Assembly (NCBI RefSeq): GCF_025370935.1
Contig: NC_133493.1
Coordinates: 5,938,565 to 6,002,564, forward strand
Direction: 5' to 3'
From: Choristoneura fumiferana
Lineage: Eukaryota; Arthropoda; Insecta; Lepidoptera; Tortricidae
Length of the DNA: 64,000 nucleotides
Position 1 is the stretch's first letter; each line of letters opens with the position of its first letter. Below the pieces are notes generated by a model. That model was not told the origin of the DNA, searched no databases, and saw only the letters and a list, made by a program, of their open reading frames with translations. Made by a program: the position numbers and the translations under genes. This document shows positions 53,244 to 63,911 of this stretch, piece after piece.

Positions 53244-53346
53244 GCACCATCCATTTATTAATTTTAATGACGGATAAATGTGAAGCCGTTCCGTCTATTC
53301 GAATGTAAGAAACAAAACGGCATACATGTCCGTATAATAAAGTGCC
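53244..53346. mobile_element. MITE-J, partial
   Basis: 'gcaccatccatttattaatt' and 'gacggataaatgtgaagccg'. The right end is shortened. Confidence 0.7.
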
Positions 53347-54087
53347 TTTTCGTACGCTCCTAAACTTTAAGCTAGCAAGCAAAAGTGGGACTACTAGCGT
53401 GTGACGTGCAAAACTCATCCACCGTAAAAATCTCTTTCGTTCTGTATGATGGGATCTTGGTAATTTCAACTTACTAACTGAAACTTATTTTGGTAAATCT
53501 TCGAAGCTACCCCTAATCATGACTTACTGTACAAGCATTAAATGCTCGATCACAGGCAGCATTGTAAAGATTTTTTTATTATATATTATTAAAAGTAACA
53601 AAAACCGAATTACTTTAAATACCGAATTAGCCTTCACAAAGCTGTTCCGGTCATTGAACACTAATCATTGGTTGGGTTAGAAGGAACCCCTTTTTTCGAA
53701 ACTGTATTATGTAGCCGGTGTATGTTTATCCTTTTCGGATGATTAACAAATGTTTTATCTGTGAATACCGAACTCATCTACATAGATCGACAAAAACAAC
53801 CAGTATAAATAAGTCAGTACTATTAAGACGTTTTTTAAAGAGGTCAAAACAAATTTTCAGAGTTGGTGTACAAAAACTTTACCGCAGGCTTTAAAGCGAG
53901 TATTCGTAACGAAAATGGCACTTAAAACTGAAAATTATTTTTAATATGATATTCTATCGTTATATCGTTTTGATCTAATCTAAGTAGGTATAGAGTTATG
54001 GACTAAGCACCACTTATCTAATTTACTTCAACTTAAAGTACCACGTTATCAAAATACCCATATTATATAACTCTTTTTTTTACTTAG
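53347..54087. other. Spacer
   Basis: No supported gene or repeat. Confidence 0.4.
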
Positions 54088-54128
54088 CTTGTAGTGCGTC
54101 CCACTATTGGGCAAAAGCCTCCCCTTTT
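54088..54128 (-). mobile_element. RTE LINE end, scrap
   Basis: 'gtcccactattgggcaaaag' + 'cctccc'. Confidence 0.5.
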
Positions 54129-54138
54129 ATTACTATTT

Positions 54139-54267
54139 GGGGCTGTTTCACCATCCATTTATTAATTTTAACTGACGGATAAATCCGTCTATTCGAACAA
54201 AAGAAACAAAGACGGCATCACATGTATCCGTAAAATAAATTAGATCAATGGATGGTGAAACAGCACC
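54139..54267. mobile_element. MITE-J, complete
   Basis: 'ggggctgtttcaccatcc' and 'ggatggtgaaacagcacc' are the inverted ends of a 129-bp hairpin. Confidence 0.85.
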
Positions 54268-54740
54268 TTATTTTTTTTATCTTATACTAGCTTTTGCCCG
54301 TGACTTTGTCCGCGTGGAATAGTAACTTTGGGAAGTATTTAATTGTATTAATATTGTGATATGATAACTTGTGTAAATAATGTTTATTTTTATAGCATCA
54401 CCTAATCGTATGAGACATCGACGGACTTAATCCAAGCTAGATATTAATTATTTGATGACAGGCCTGCAACACTTGTTGGTGACAGTTTGTGACGAAGGGA
54501 TTAATTTGCTGGAGCATACTGTGTATACTCACGCTGTATAATGATTATATATGTATGTATGATAACATTGACAGCAAAGTAGCTTTGGAATTTCGCTAAA
54601 TCCATCGTTATTCCTAGTCTACGTTTCAAAAAACTTCTTTACTTTCAAGGGCTTAGACTGGGGGGGTGATTAGACAATCAGGAATTTTCTGGAGAAGTGT
54701 GAAAATGGCTTAATTGAACGATCTTCGAAGCTCATATCCC
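54268..54740. other. Spacer with Helitron scrap
   Basis: 54292-54325 ('actagcttttgcccgtgact') is an inverted Lep1 end. Confidence 0.45.
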
Positions 54741-54800
54741 CTCTTCATCATCAGCCAGAAGACGTACACTGCTGAACAAAGTCCCTTAGAATGCTACAAT
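54741..54800 (-). mobile_element. RTE family Q, short
   Basis: 'catcatcagccagaagacgt' and 'cactgctgaacaaagtccct'. A Helitron scrap ('gagtcgcgggcaacatccta') follows at 54830. Confidence 0.65.
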
Positions 54801-55740
54801 AACGACAAACATAGTATAAACGAATGAGTCGCGGGCAACATCCTAGTTGTTAATATTTTTTTTATGTCAATGGCCAATATTGATTATTTGACATACTTAC
54901 ATAATTATAAGGCTAAAGTGAAATAAAACTAAAACTCCATAAACTTTTGGCGTAATATCCCGAAAATTTCATAAAATTCCCTCTACTCCAATAAAGCCGT
55001 CACCATAAAACCCGAATACACTAAGTAGTTTCGCCGATTTAATAACAAATATTAATATAGATTCCCTTCGAACCGCCGAACTTATTCAAAAGGTCGGTTC
55101 CTCTGTGCATCCAACACAATACACCCTTTCATGGACCACAATGGGTGACAGGGAATTATCGCGACCCAAAAATACTACAATGGATTCAGCGACGGCCCTT
55201 TCTTCGAAACTGTACGTGAATAATGCCAGTATTTTATGCCGGTGTAATAGAGAATATATCAGTTTATGTTTACCTTGAACACAGTCACTTTCGGGAGTGT
55301 GATTATTAAGAGGCCATGTATTTATTTGAATGATTCATAAGATTCTCAACAAGCCGTATTGGAAGCTCAGATCAAATAAAATTCAAAGATAGAAAGGATT
55401 CTATCTTTCAGAAGCGGACACCAAAATCAAGCCACATATAAATCAAGTCAAGCCATATACCTCCAAGTCAAGTCTAGAGACATAGCCAAGCGAATCAGTT
55501 TGTTGAAGTGGTAATAGGCAGGCCATATAGCACGGAGAACAGATTTTTGGGTACAAGAACTTATGGTTATTTGAAACAAAAGTAGGCCCCACCCAGAGGA
55601 GTTGGAGTTGGGAGCCTCGTTTTTCTACGATAACATACAGTTAATACCTACATAAAAAAAGTATTTACTACCTAAGAACTTTCCAAATATATCTTCAGAG
55701 TTTTAAAAGATTCTTGAAGTATTTTACGAGTTTTAAATCG
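54801..55740. other. Spacer, possibly unique
   Basis: No recurring repeats seen and no frame of note. Confidence 0.4.
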
Positions 55741-56090
55741 AGGCAGACGACAATAAAGTTGAAATATTGAGAAGTCTTAAAGAAGTATTCGCCGCTGAAT
55801 ATGAAATATTGAATACACCGAGGTATTCAACGTTGAACTGTGATATAGTGACTTTAGTTCTACCGAAAAAAATATGGAAGAGACATTTAAGTAGAAGTTT
55901 ATTATCAAATCGATTACAAAACATTATTATACCTACTATTTGGTGGTGCCGTATTGCCGTGTGCAAGGAGGTGGACGCAAGCCTAGCTGAGTCTAGCCGG
56001 AAGTCACTGATACACGCGGTTTTTTCATACCATTGTCATCTAAAATATTGCTCCACTTGTCATAATAAAACTCTAGTAAATATTAACTAA
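55741..56090 (+). other. Open frame of about 115 codons, unrecognised
   Basis: Open from about 55735 to TAA at 56090. The first 50 residues have a balanced composition (EADDNKVEILRSLKEVFAAE, then YEILNTPRYSTLNC), after which it becomes basic and cysteine-rich. No family recognised. A second short open stretch, 56102-56202, ends at 'gaaattg|ggtaagtc', a strong splice-donor match. The two could be pieces of a host gene, a decayed element, or chance. Confidence 0.25.
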
Positions 56091-56895
56091 ATTGCTCACA
56101 CAAGTTCACACAAGTGCCTGAAGTGAATAAGCAGGCGACGTGCATCAATTACTACCACATCAAACCCGTGGCCAGTCAGAAGGTCGACGGCGAAATTGGG
56201 TAAGTCTACCATCCTTCGCCATCTCGGTAGGGGTCGCACCATTATTGAACGAGTATTTTTTGCATATGTACAAAAAATCACAGAGGTGAAAACGTGAAGA
56301 GAGAATTGTCCTTCAAGGTACATAAATATTTGTATCTGTCAATTCCTTTGAATCGAAGTTGGAATTGAAATTGAAATTAAGCAAAAAAAAACTAATCGCG
56401 TGACAAACGATAAAGTTCTGAGGTTACAAATAAAAAAAAATCCTTCATCGATCTTGAAGTCGGTGGAAAAGCTTGTGAAATACCATCTTTGACTCTAATA
56501 TTCGTGATTTACCTAAGAAAAATTAAGCACAACCTTCAATCAACATTCGTGGCAGGGATTTGATTAAAAAACTCCGATGGAGAAAATGAGCCCGCCAAAG
56601 TATTACAAGTAAATCAGAGTTGGCTAGTTTTTACCATCGGGTGCGCACGCAACGGGTGGATTAAGTCCCATAGTAGGAGATACGGTAGTAGAAATTATAT
56701 CCTCATCTATTATTTGATGATGACAAATTTATGTCATCACTACTTTGAAACAATCTCGTATCTTCAAATCAATTCGTCGATAAAACTGATCCTTGCAATA
56801 ATGCTCATAAAGTTGTAACTCAGAAAAATTATCGATTTTGAGGAAAGAGCTTTCTTAAAAGAAGTGAGGATATGTTAAATTATATTTTTATAAAT

Positions 56896-56896
<1 letters not shown>
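56091..56896. other. Spacer
   Basis: Contains the possible donor at about 56202. No recurring repeat seen. Confidence 0.35.

Positions 56897-56957
<61 letters not shown>
56897..56957. repeat. CA microsatellite
   Basis: About 30 nearly uninterrupted CA units, the purest array in the window. Confidence 0.97.
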
Positions 56958-56961
<4 letters not shown>

Positions 56962-57021
56962 ATACACTACATACATAGTTGTATTATTATTATTATTTTC
57001 TGTTGGATAGGAAATAAATGA

Positions 57022-57150
57022 CCGTGACAATAAACAGAGTCGGATCTACAATTATTGTGCCAAAGTCAAATATACTGTTTTTATATTGACTTTGACGTAA
57101 TAATCGTAAAATGGCCAAATTGTAGATCCGACTCTGTTAATTATCACGCT
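57022..57150. mobile_element. Short MITE with 21-bp perfect inner arms
   Basis: 'acagagtcggatctacaatt' and its inverse at 57118-57137; weaker pairing extends outward through 'cgtgacaata' / 'attatcacg'. Confidence 0.8.
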
Positions 57151-57696
57151 ATTATAAACCTTTGTTAAAAAAAAGCTAAGTTAGAGGCTGCAATAGAGAG
57201 ATTTCTCTCCAGGCAGATATTATGCCTGAGAACCGAAGTCTGAAGCAAGAGCCCCAGAAGTAGTAGGTATATATTATATATGCGTCCGAGTTGAGACACA
57301 TAAGGCGCGATGCAAGATGCTCATTTGACGAGATGGCAGTAAGAGTCGCTACAATAAAAACATTGTCCTCATCAAATAACAGATGAGTGGATATTTCGAT
57401 TGCCGTCTTCGAGACTACCACCCATTAGTACAGAAACAATGTGAGCGTGACTGTTTGCTGCAAATTTGTTACGCTGCAACTTTGTTTTGTATATTGTTAT
57501 TTATTCTGCTGAGGGATGAAGCCGGGAAATCACGCCGGAATAACTTTTAGGATCACTTTGCACTTAACTACAACCGTTTACTTTGCTACTTCGCAGTCAC
57601 AATATTCATTGAAACCTCTGCGAAGTAACACATGAATCCATCAAAAAAAAAGGAGTCAAATCAAACCTTGCATTTAAAACTGCATGGTCAGAGGCA
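57151..57696. other. Spacer
   Basis: No supported gene. The minus frame at 57176-57421 has no domain. Confidence 0.4.
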
Positions 57697-57863
57697 GCCT
57701 GTTTTTGTAGAGCTTGTCTAATTTAAAATGACGCGTCCCAAACTCAACTGAATCAGTTCATTTAGACTAGTTAGACAGCAAATCTTACAATAACCATCTG
57801 AGTCTAACGGGGATTTAGCTCCCCGTAGTCTAAATTAGACAAGCTCTTCTAAAAATACGCCTG
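57697..57863. mobile_element. Palindromic MITE
   Basis: 'tagagcttgtctaattta' and 'taaattagacaagctctt' are inverted; the core has a second hairpin 'ggggatttagctcccc'. Confidence 0.8.
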
Positions 57864-57914
57864 TAGTTAAAATATTTGTCTTTTTTGTAAACTAGTCCTT
57901 CCTTCTTTCTGTAA

Positions 57915-58056
57915 AAAAGGTTGCCTGGAAGAGATCGCTCTTAAGCGTTAAGGCCGCCTATTGCTTACCTTGTAATTTTTCTCTGTGTATCTGATTTCTG
58001 TATCGCTTACTATTTCTGGTGTGCAATAAAGAGTCTTTGTATTGTATTGTATTGTA
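57915..58056 (+). mobile_element. Jockey-like LINE 3' end, best tail copy
   Basis: 'aaggttgcctggaagagatc', 'taaggccgcctattgcttac', 'ggtgtgcaataaagagtctt' and TTGTA pentamers. Confidence 0.8.
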
Positions 58057-58194
58057 AATGCATCGTCAATGCAATCTTCGATGTAATTTGTGGGGATTTC
58101 CTAGAAAATTTAATAAAATCGCACAATTTCAATTCAACTGCCTGATCTAAAAGTTTATCCGTGTGAAGCTTTGGGTAAAGCCTAGTTTATCTTT

Positions 58195-58300
58195 ATCCAT
58201 TATAAGTATGTTTATACGTTGCCATAGTTACCTACATGATTTTCTTGAGGCTTGGTTTTAGTAGGTACTAAGTCAATTGTTGTCAATTGTCCCACGAAAA
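58195..58300 (+). mobile_element. SINE-A 3' fragment
   Basis: 'ataagtatgtttatacgttg', 'gtactaagtcaattgttgtc' and 'aattgtcccac'. Confidence 0.6.
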
Positions 58301-58577
58301 AACAATAAAATTGTCATGACAAGCAATTTTGATTGTCCCGGTCTCGACAAGGACTCAGACTCAACTTGCCCCCGATTCAGAGCTTAAATCCCCTACAACA
58401 GTCATTAAGCTATAGGCCACAGTGAGTCATTGTTTCATACATAAACATGTATGTTAACACCGGGATATCTGACCTTATAGGGGGTACTTAGCTGAATTAA
58501 GTTCGTCGGGGCGTCCTTTCTTCATCTTACGATATTGATGATGCAGGGCTGGCAATCTGTGACACATTTATCTTCGT

Positions 58578-58860
58578 CATCATCATAATTAACCGGAAGA
58601 CGTCCACTACTGAAAAAAGGCCTCTTTCTTAGAACGCTACTAAGTATGAACGACAACTTGTATCCACCAGTTTCCCGGTACTCTCACGATGTTGTCAGTC
58701 CTTCTAGTGGGAGGTCTGCAAACGCTCTGTTTTCCGGGTCGTGGTCCATTCTAGGACTTTTTCTCCGCCAACGGTTACCTGTTCTTCGAGCAATAAATGG
58801 CCCGCCCATATTGCCACTTCAACTTCCATTTCTTCTAACCATGTCGGTGACTTCAGTTCT
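58578..58860 (-). mobile_element. RTE family Q, long copy
   Basis: 'catcatcataattaaccgga', 'gatgttgtcagtccttctag', 'ctccgccaacggttacctgt' and 'accatgtcggtgacttca'. The plus frame is not a gene. Confidence 0.75.
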
Positions 58861-59891
58861 TATTATGTGTGTAATTAATTTTTAATCTATGCTTCTTGCA
58901 ATTAATTGTTGCATTATGGGTGCAGTTGAAAAAGTCCAACCATCTTACAAAACTCCAGTGTGTGTAAAAAGTACGACTGTGACACGAAAATTACCCATCT
59001 CATAAACTGTATGGGTGAGTCTCTTTCGCACACCGAAATGTTTTATACTATTTTTTAACTAGATACTACCGTAGTTAAATGTCTAACATAGGTTTTATAT
59101 CCCTCGTGTGATCTCTAAAGATATTTACCTGTAGGTAATTAATAAAAAGAGCTCTTTTTGTCCGATTAATAAAATTATATGAAGTAGACAACCCTAGACG
59201 GCCTAACGGACCGTTCAATAGAATATAGAAAAGGGAGGGAGCGAAAAAACCAATCTACTTTCTCATTTATACAAACTGCCTTCATTCCGATTTAGGTATT
59301 TAGAAATATTCTAATCCTAACTTTTTCAATAGCATTAAGCCAAATTGAAGTGGGTGATTTATTTATTTTTTCCCTCTGTCTTTTTCTTCCGTTGATATTA
59401 AGGAGGGCTTAATCGACATTATCATTGTTCTTTGGGAAACATTATTGACAGTTATATTAATTTGAGTTGTAACTAAGTAGATCGATATTTTATTATAGAG
59501 AATTTGGTACTTTCCTGGGTAAAAAAATACTCCATTCAGGGGCTGTATAATTTTTTGGTTAATTGACAAAAGAAAAAACACGGCTAATAATATTTTTTTC
59601 AGGACACGAACCTATTTTCTATTTTTATGAACATTTGCATATATTCCAGCCAATAAATCTAAGCTACAAACACTTAAATATTTTATAACTCTAATAAAGT
59701 TAAAAGAAAATTCCCTGAGCTCTCTCCAACGTTTGAAAAGTGCAACGTTCAAAATGTAGGATTTCATATCCGGAACGGAAATTTAAACTGATTGTGCTTG
59801 TGTGCAGGGAAAGTTTGCCAAACCATCGTAGCAGGGGTCCGTACTAAAATATGTCTACTGTTGTAATTGTTGTATTGTTTTAGTCAGTTTG
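58861..59891. other. Spacer
   Basis: AT-rich, no supported gene or repeat. Confidence 0.45.
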
Positions 59892-59957
59892 GACGACTGG
59901 ATAGCCAAGTGGTTAGAAAACCTGAATATAAAGCTTGAGGTCCCGGGTTCGATATCT

Positions 59958-60148
59958 ACGAGTATCTAATACCTTTAAATGAGCAATTCTTGTATATAAT
60001 TAGAATCTCGGAAACGGTTCTAACGATTTCGATGAAATTTGGTGTGTAGGGGTTTTCGGGGATGAAAAATCGATCTAGCTTGGTCTTGTCTCTGGGACAA
60101 CGCTTGTTATCGAGTTTTAGCCCGAGTAAAGCTCGGCCGCCCAGGTAC
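59958..60148 (+). repeat. Repeat H inside SINE-A
   Basis: 'taatacctttaaatgagcaa', 'aaatcgatctagcttggtct' and 'aagctcggccgcccaggta'. About 18 bp of SINE-A were lost at the junction. Confidence 0.7.
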
Positions 60149-60261
60149 TTTGTATGAATAATACGAATGTTTGCTCTGGGGTCTTGGATGATTAGTATGA
60201 TATGTAAGTATATATGTACTTTAAAAGAAAACAACTTTATTTATCTATATAAGTATGTTCA

Positions 60262-60526
60262 AAACCGTGGTGGCCGAGTTCTTAAGCAGAGGATCGTGGG
60301 TTCAAACCCCGTCTCGCACCTCTGAGTTTTTCGAAATTCATGTGCGGAATTACATTTGAAATTTAAAGGAAACCGGCACGAACCTGCGAAGCAATCAATG
60401 GTGTGTGTGTGTGAAGTTCCCAATCCGCACTGGGCCCGCGTGGGAACTACTGCCGAAGCCCTCTCATTCTGAGAGGAGCCCTGTGCCCAGCAGTGGGACG
60501 TATAGGCCGGGATGATGATGATGATG
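60262..60526 (+). mobile_element. SINE-B inside SINE-A
   Basis: 'aagtatgttca' (60251-60261) and 'aagtacgttca' (60527-60537) form an 11-bp duplication with one change. B box 'gggttcaaacccc', and the tail 'gatgatgatgatg'. Confidence 0.85.
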
Positions 60527-60737
60527 AAGTACGTTCATCCGTTGCCTAGTGCCCATAGTACAAGCTTTGCTTAGTTTAGGACTAGGTCAAATGGTGCCAA
60601 TTGTCCCATGATTTTTTTTTTACTAGTGTAGTGTACACTCAGTTTTCAAATAGGATAGGCATCTTCTTTCCGTGGGTGCCAAAAAAGGTCCTGAAGTCAG
60701 GTCTGAAGTGAGACTAGGCAGCATCTCTATCTTCTCT

Positions 60738-61165
60738 AATTATCCGGCCTTCGTTATCCCACTGATGAGCACAGATTTCCTCTCAGAATGATTTAGATTC
60801 GATTAGATTAGATTTATTTATTACCTTTTGAAAAAATACATTATAAACACATGTCAGTTAATTACAAGAAATTCACAAAAGGATCGTCAAATGTATACAA
60901 AAATAAATCATATTAGAATAAATTGTCAGCCAAAATAAAAAATAGAATTTAGTATGTCTAATTAGAGTTCAATTCAATAATAATAATTAAAAGCTAAACA
61001 AGAATATACTTAAATCAATCAAACGAACATAATAAATAATAATATTATTAAAATGTCAAAACAATAAAATTAAACATAAACATAGAATGAGAAGTCGTGG
61101 GCATTTTCCATGCGGGCCCAGAGCAGATTAGGATTTTCTCACACGCCATTAAATTGCTTTCTTGC
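60738..61165 (-). mobile_element. Old SINE-B, split by a LINE end
   Basis: Left 'atcccactgatgagcacaga' + 'tttcctctcagaatg'; right 'catgcgggcccagagcagat' + 'acacgccattaaattgc'. Both in the inverted SINE-B order. Confidence 0.7.
60792..61083 (-). mobile_element. LINE 3' end with TCTAA-type tail, inside SINE-B
   Basis: 7-bp 'agaatga' at 60785-60791 and 61084-61090. The inverted tail is 'tttagattcgattagattag'. A plus-strand relative ends at 62597. Confidence 0.75.
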
Positions 61166-61853
61166 TTACAATATCAAAATCAAATGCATCGTCCAAGCGA
61201 AAACGCCTTTGTGACGTTTGTAACGACAAAAAAACTTCATTTATTTACAGACCAATGTTTCAACTGCTCGGTACTTTACGTAAAGTAGTTTTTGTTTTTT
61301 TACGGAATCCTTATCTAGTATCCATTTCTAAGCAATTCAAAGAGGTTACGGTAAAAAATGAGCTTGGATTCTCCAAAAGTATTTTCATTCAGACTTTTAG
61401 AGGATATTATCACAAAGAGTTAAAATAGACAGCAAGACAAAATTTACGGACGAGTTTATAAAATATCTACTACTAGTAGACTAGCTCTATGTTCTTGGTC
61501 ATATTCTTGAAAAACACTTTATAATTTTCTGTTTAAACCGCGGTGCATGGATTTTGTGCAGAAAGTAAAAAGAAGGGAATAGATTCATTTAAATGTTTTG
61601 AAACAGAAGATACTTTGAAAAGCACGACGGGAAATTGTCGACCAAGCGTTAATTTAGTGGTTTAGAATCTGTAATAAATCAAATGTAGCAAGTACGTTTT
61701 TCTTAGATCAGAAATAATTAGAATGTTCTGTATGAAGTTCGTTCAGTACTTCTACTGTAGGTACAAATTCGGGTTTCACTAACGAGCTAAACCATTATTT
61801 TCTTTGTCGGTGTATACAGGGTGTTAAAAAATCCTGTACGCCATTATAAGGGC
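61166..61853. other. Spacer
   Basis: Frames at 61097-61428 start in SINE-B and have no domain. 'tacagggtgttaaaaaatcc' + 'tgta' at 61815 is a short hairpin. Confidence 0.4.
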
Positions 61854-61855
61854 TA

Positions 61856-62063
61856 GGGCAGAAGTACCGGTTTTGGCCACCTTAAGCCCGTTTTTGGCCA
61901 GTTGAAATTTGAAGTCATATATAAAAAGTTATAGTAGTAAAATAATATGTTTAGTAAGTTTTCTAAAGTACTGGAACGAATAAAAGTTGTAATGATTTAT
62001 TACTATAAATTTATTTCAAACGTATATTTAAACAATAAATGGTCACAAACGGTACTTCTGCCC
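61856..62063. mobile_element. TA-flanked MITE, 208 bp
   Basis: TIRs 'gggcagaagtaccg' / 'cggtacttctgccc' with TA on both sides (61854-61855, 62064-62065). A TA target suggests Tc1/mariner or a similar group. Confidence 0.75.
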
Positions 62064-62370
62064 TACCAACTAATTAGGTACAGTATAGTAGTCTACAGAT
62101 TTTCTTTGACACCGCCTGTTTATTACTTTTTCGATAAAGATAACAATATTAATTGCGGGCTAAATTTTTATTTAATATTTCATTTTATGGGATTGGCATT
62201 TTAATTACTTTTTTATTATTTATTTGATCGATCATTCCAATTTCTTAAATTTGAAATAGTAATTGTACCTAATATTAACTTTTTGTCCATGTTTTTACCC
62301 TTGATTATTTATTATTATTTTTAAATTTAATTCAAATTTTATTTTTGGCTGACTTTTTATTGTAATTTAC
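62064..62370. other. AT-rich spacer
   Basis: No gene. The frame 61947-62204 crosses the MITE end. Confidence 0.45.
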
Positions 62371-62490
62371 TACTCATCATCATCATCATCATGTCAGACG
62401 AAAGACGTCCACTGCTGGACATAGGCCTCCCTCAAGGCTCTCCACTCAGACCGGTCTTGTGCTTTTTGCATCCACCGCGATCCCGAATCG
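62371..62490 (-). pseudogene. RTE LINE C-terminus
   Basis: CAT tail, 'gacgtccactgctggacata', 'caaggctctccactcagacc' and 'tgcatccaccgcgatcccg', the inverse of a QQW-ending RTE C-terminus of another subfamily. Confidence 0.75.
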
Positions 62491-62499
62491 CTATTACTA

Positions 62500-62597
62500 C
62501 TATCATATACATATTATTATTTTTTGTATACTGACATGTATTTATAATGTATTTTTTCATTAGGTAATAAATAAATCGAATCTAATCTAATCTAATC
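62500..62597 (+). mobile_element. LINE 3' end with TCTAA tail
   Basis: 'taggtaataaataaatcgaa' then TCTAA repeats; same end as the inverted 60.8-kb copy. Confidence 0.7.
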
Positions 62598-62610
62598 AAT
62601 AAAATAGCCT

Positions 62611-62850
62611 AATCAACAAAAAGTTGGAAAACCCCCGACTTTGCCACTTCAAAGTTCAATATCTCAAAAACGGCTGAACCGATTCTGATGAAACATATCT
62701 AAGAACCATCGCTAGAAAACCTGATTTCAAATAAAAAACCGCATTCAAATCGGTCCACCCGTTTAAGAACTACGGTGCCACAGACAGACAGAGACAGACA
62801 CACATAGCGGTCAAAGTTATAACACCCCTCTCTTTGCGTCGGGGATTAAA
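62611..62850 (-). mobile_element. MITE-D, full length
   Basis: 'caaaaagttggaaaaccccc' end and 'tttgcgtcggggattaaaaa' end with the full set of D landmarks between. The best copy for defining D. Confidence 0.85.
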
Positions 62851-63633
62851 AAATCAACCACACTGTTAAATCAATCCTGATTTTTTACAGTATGCATGTA
62901 AAACATTCCACTGCAACGAAACGAACCAGCATGACTCGACCAATATTGCATAATCACTTGTATCAATTTGACGTAAAGTGGCAATGTCGATCGGAGCGAT
63001 GCACGGTCGGCCGCAGCATGCAAATGTCAGCAACCCGCTGAATAAAACAATGGCGATTACAATAAGCTTTTTAAAACATGATTGACGTATCGGTATTTAA
63101 TTAGCTGTGTATTGGGTTGTTAATTTTAGTTAAAATTTTAAGGTCTCAGGCAATAGTAGATTGTACAACAAGAGCATAAAACGAGCCAATGTACCCGAGA
63201 CGTTCATATGCCACCCAAGCCGGATAGACACGTCGAGGGTAAAATGGGTTTAATGCTCGAGTTTTACACTCTGCTTTTCACTTCGATGGCCAGGAAATGA
63301 AATAGCGACAGTGGAAACAAATGTTCATCTACTATGTACCTTTTATTGTTCACGCAATACTATTATAATTATATATTTTTAGTTTTATTGATCTATTTTG
63401 ATTGATTTGTTTGATTTTTAGTTTTATATAAATTAAAAATTATTAAAAAATGTATGTAGAAACTTCTTTGTTTGTTTCTGTTTACACCTGATTGCCTTGG
63501 TCTTATACGAAGATTTTACTTTAGGCATTGGAGCATAAAAAGTGATTTTATGTCACCTAGATCCAGCATAAACCCGAACTTTACGAGCATTAGAAGTGAA
63601 AAATATATTCTTTGTATGGAAAAGTATGAGACT
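62851..63633. other. Spacer
   Basis: No supported gene or repeat. Confidence 0.4.
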
Positions 63634-63643
63634 ATGCCCACTA

Positions 63644-63911
63644 CCCGTAGTGGCCTAGTGGTTTGACCTATCACCTCTCAAGCAAAGGCTCGTGGGTTCA
63701 TACCCCGGTCCGCACCTCTGAGTTTTTCGAAACTCATGTGCGAAATTACATTTAAAATATACCACGAGCTTTACGCTGAAGGAAAACATCGTGAGGAAAC
63801 CTGCACACAACTGTGAAGTAATTCAATGGTATGTGTGAAGTTCCCAATCCGCACATTCTGAGAGGAGGCCTGTTCCCAGCAGTGGGACGGAAATAGGCTG
63901 GGATGATGATG
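63644..63911 (+). mobile_element. SINE-B, full length, recent
   Basis: Perfect 10-bp 'atgcccacta' at 63634-63643 and 63912-63921. A box 'agtggcctagtggtttg', B box 'gggttcataccccgg', and the tail 'gatgatgatgatg'. A small deletion removes 'ctgggcccgcgtggg'. Confidence 0.9.

Larger units (their letters stand above)
59892..60620 (+). mobile_element. SINE-A, split by repeat H and SINE-B
   Basis: The head and B box ('gggttcgat') to 59957; the middle 'ctttgtatgaataatacg' from about 60149 to 60261; the end 'catccgttgcctagtgccca' from 60538. Both gaps are recognisable elements. Confidence 0.8.

Noticed and set aside
59956..60234. 92-codon minus-strand frame
   Set aside because: It crosses the junction between repeat H and SINE-A, so it is a chance opening over two mobile elements.
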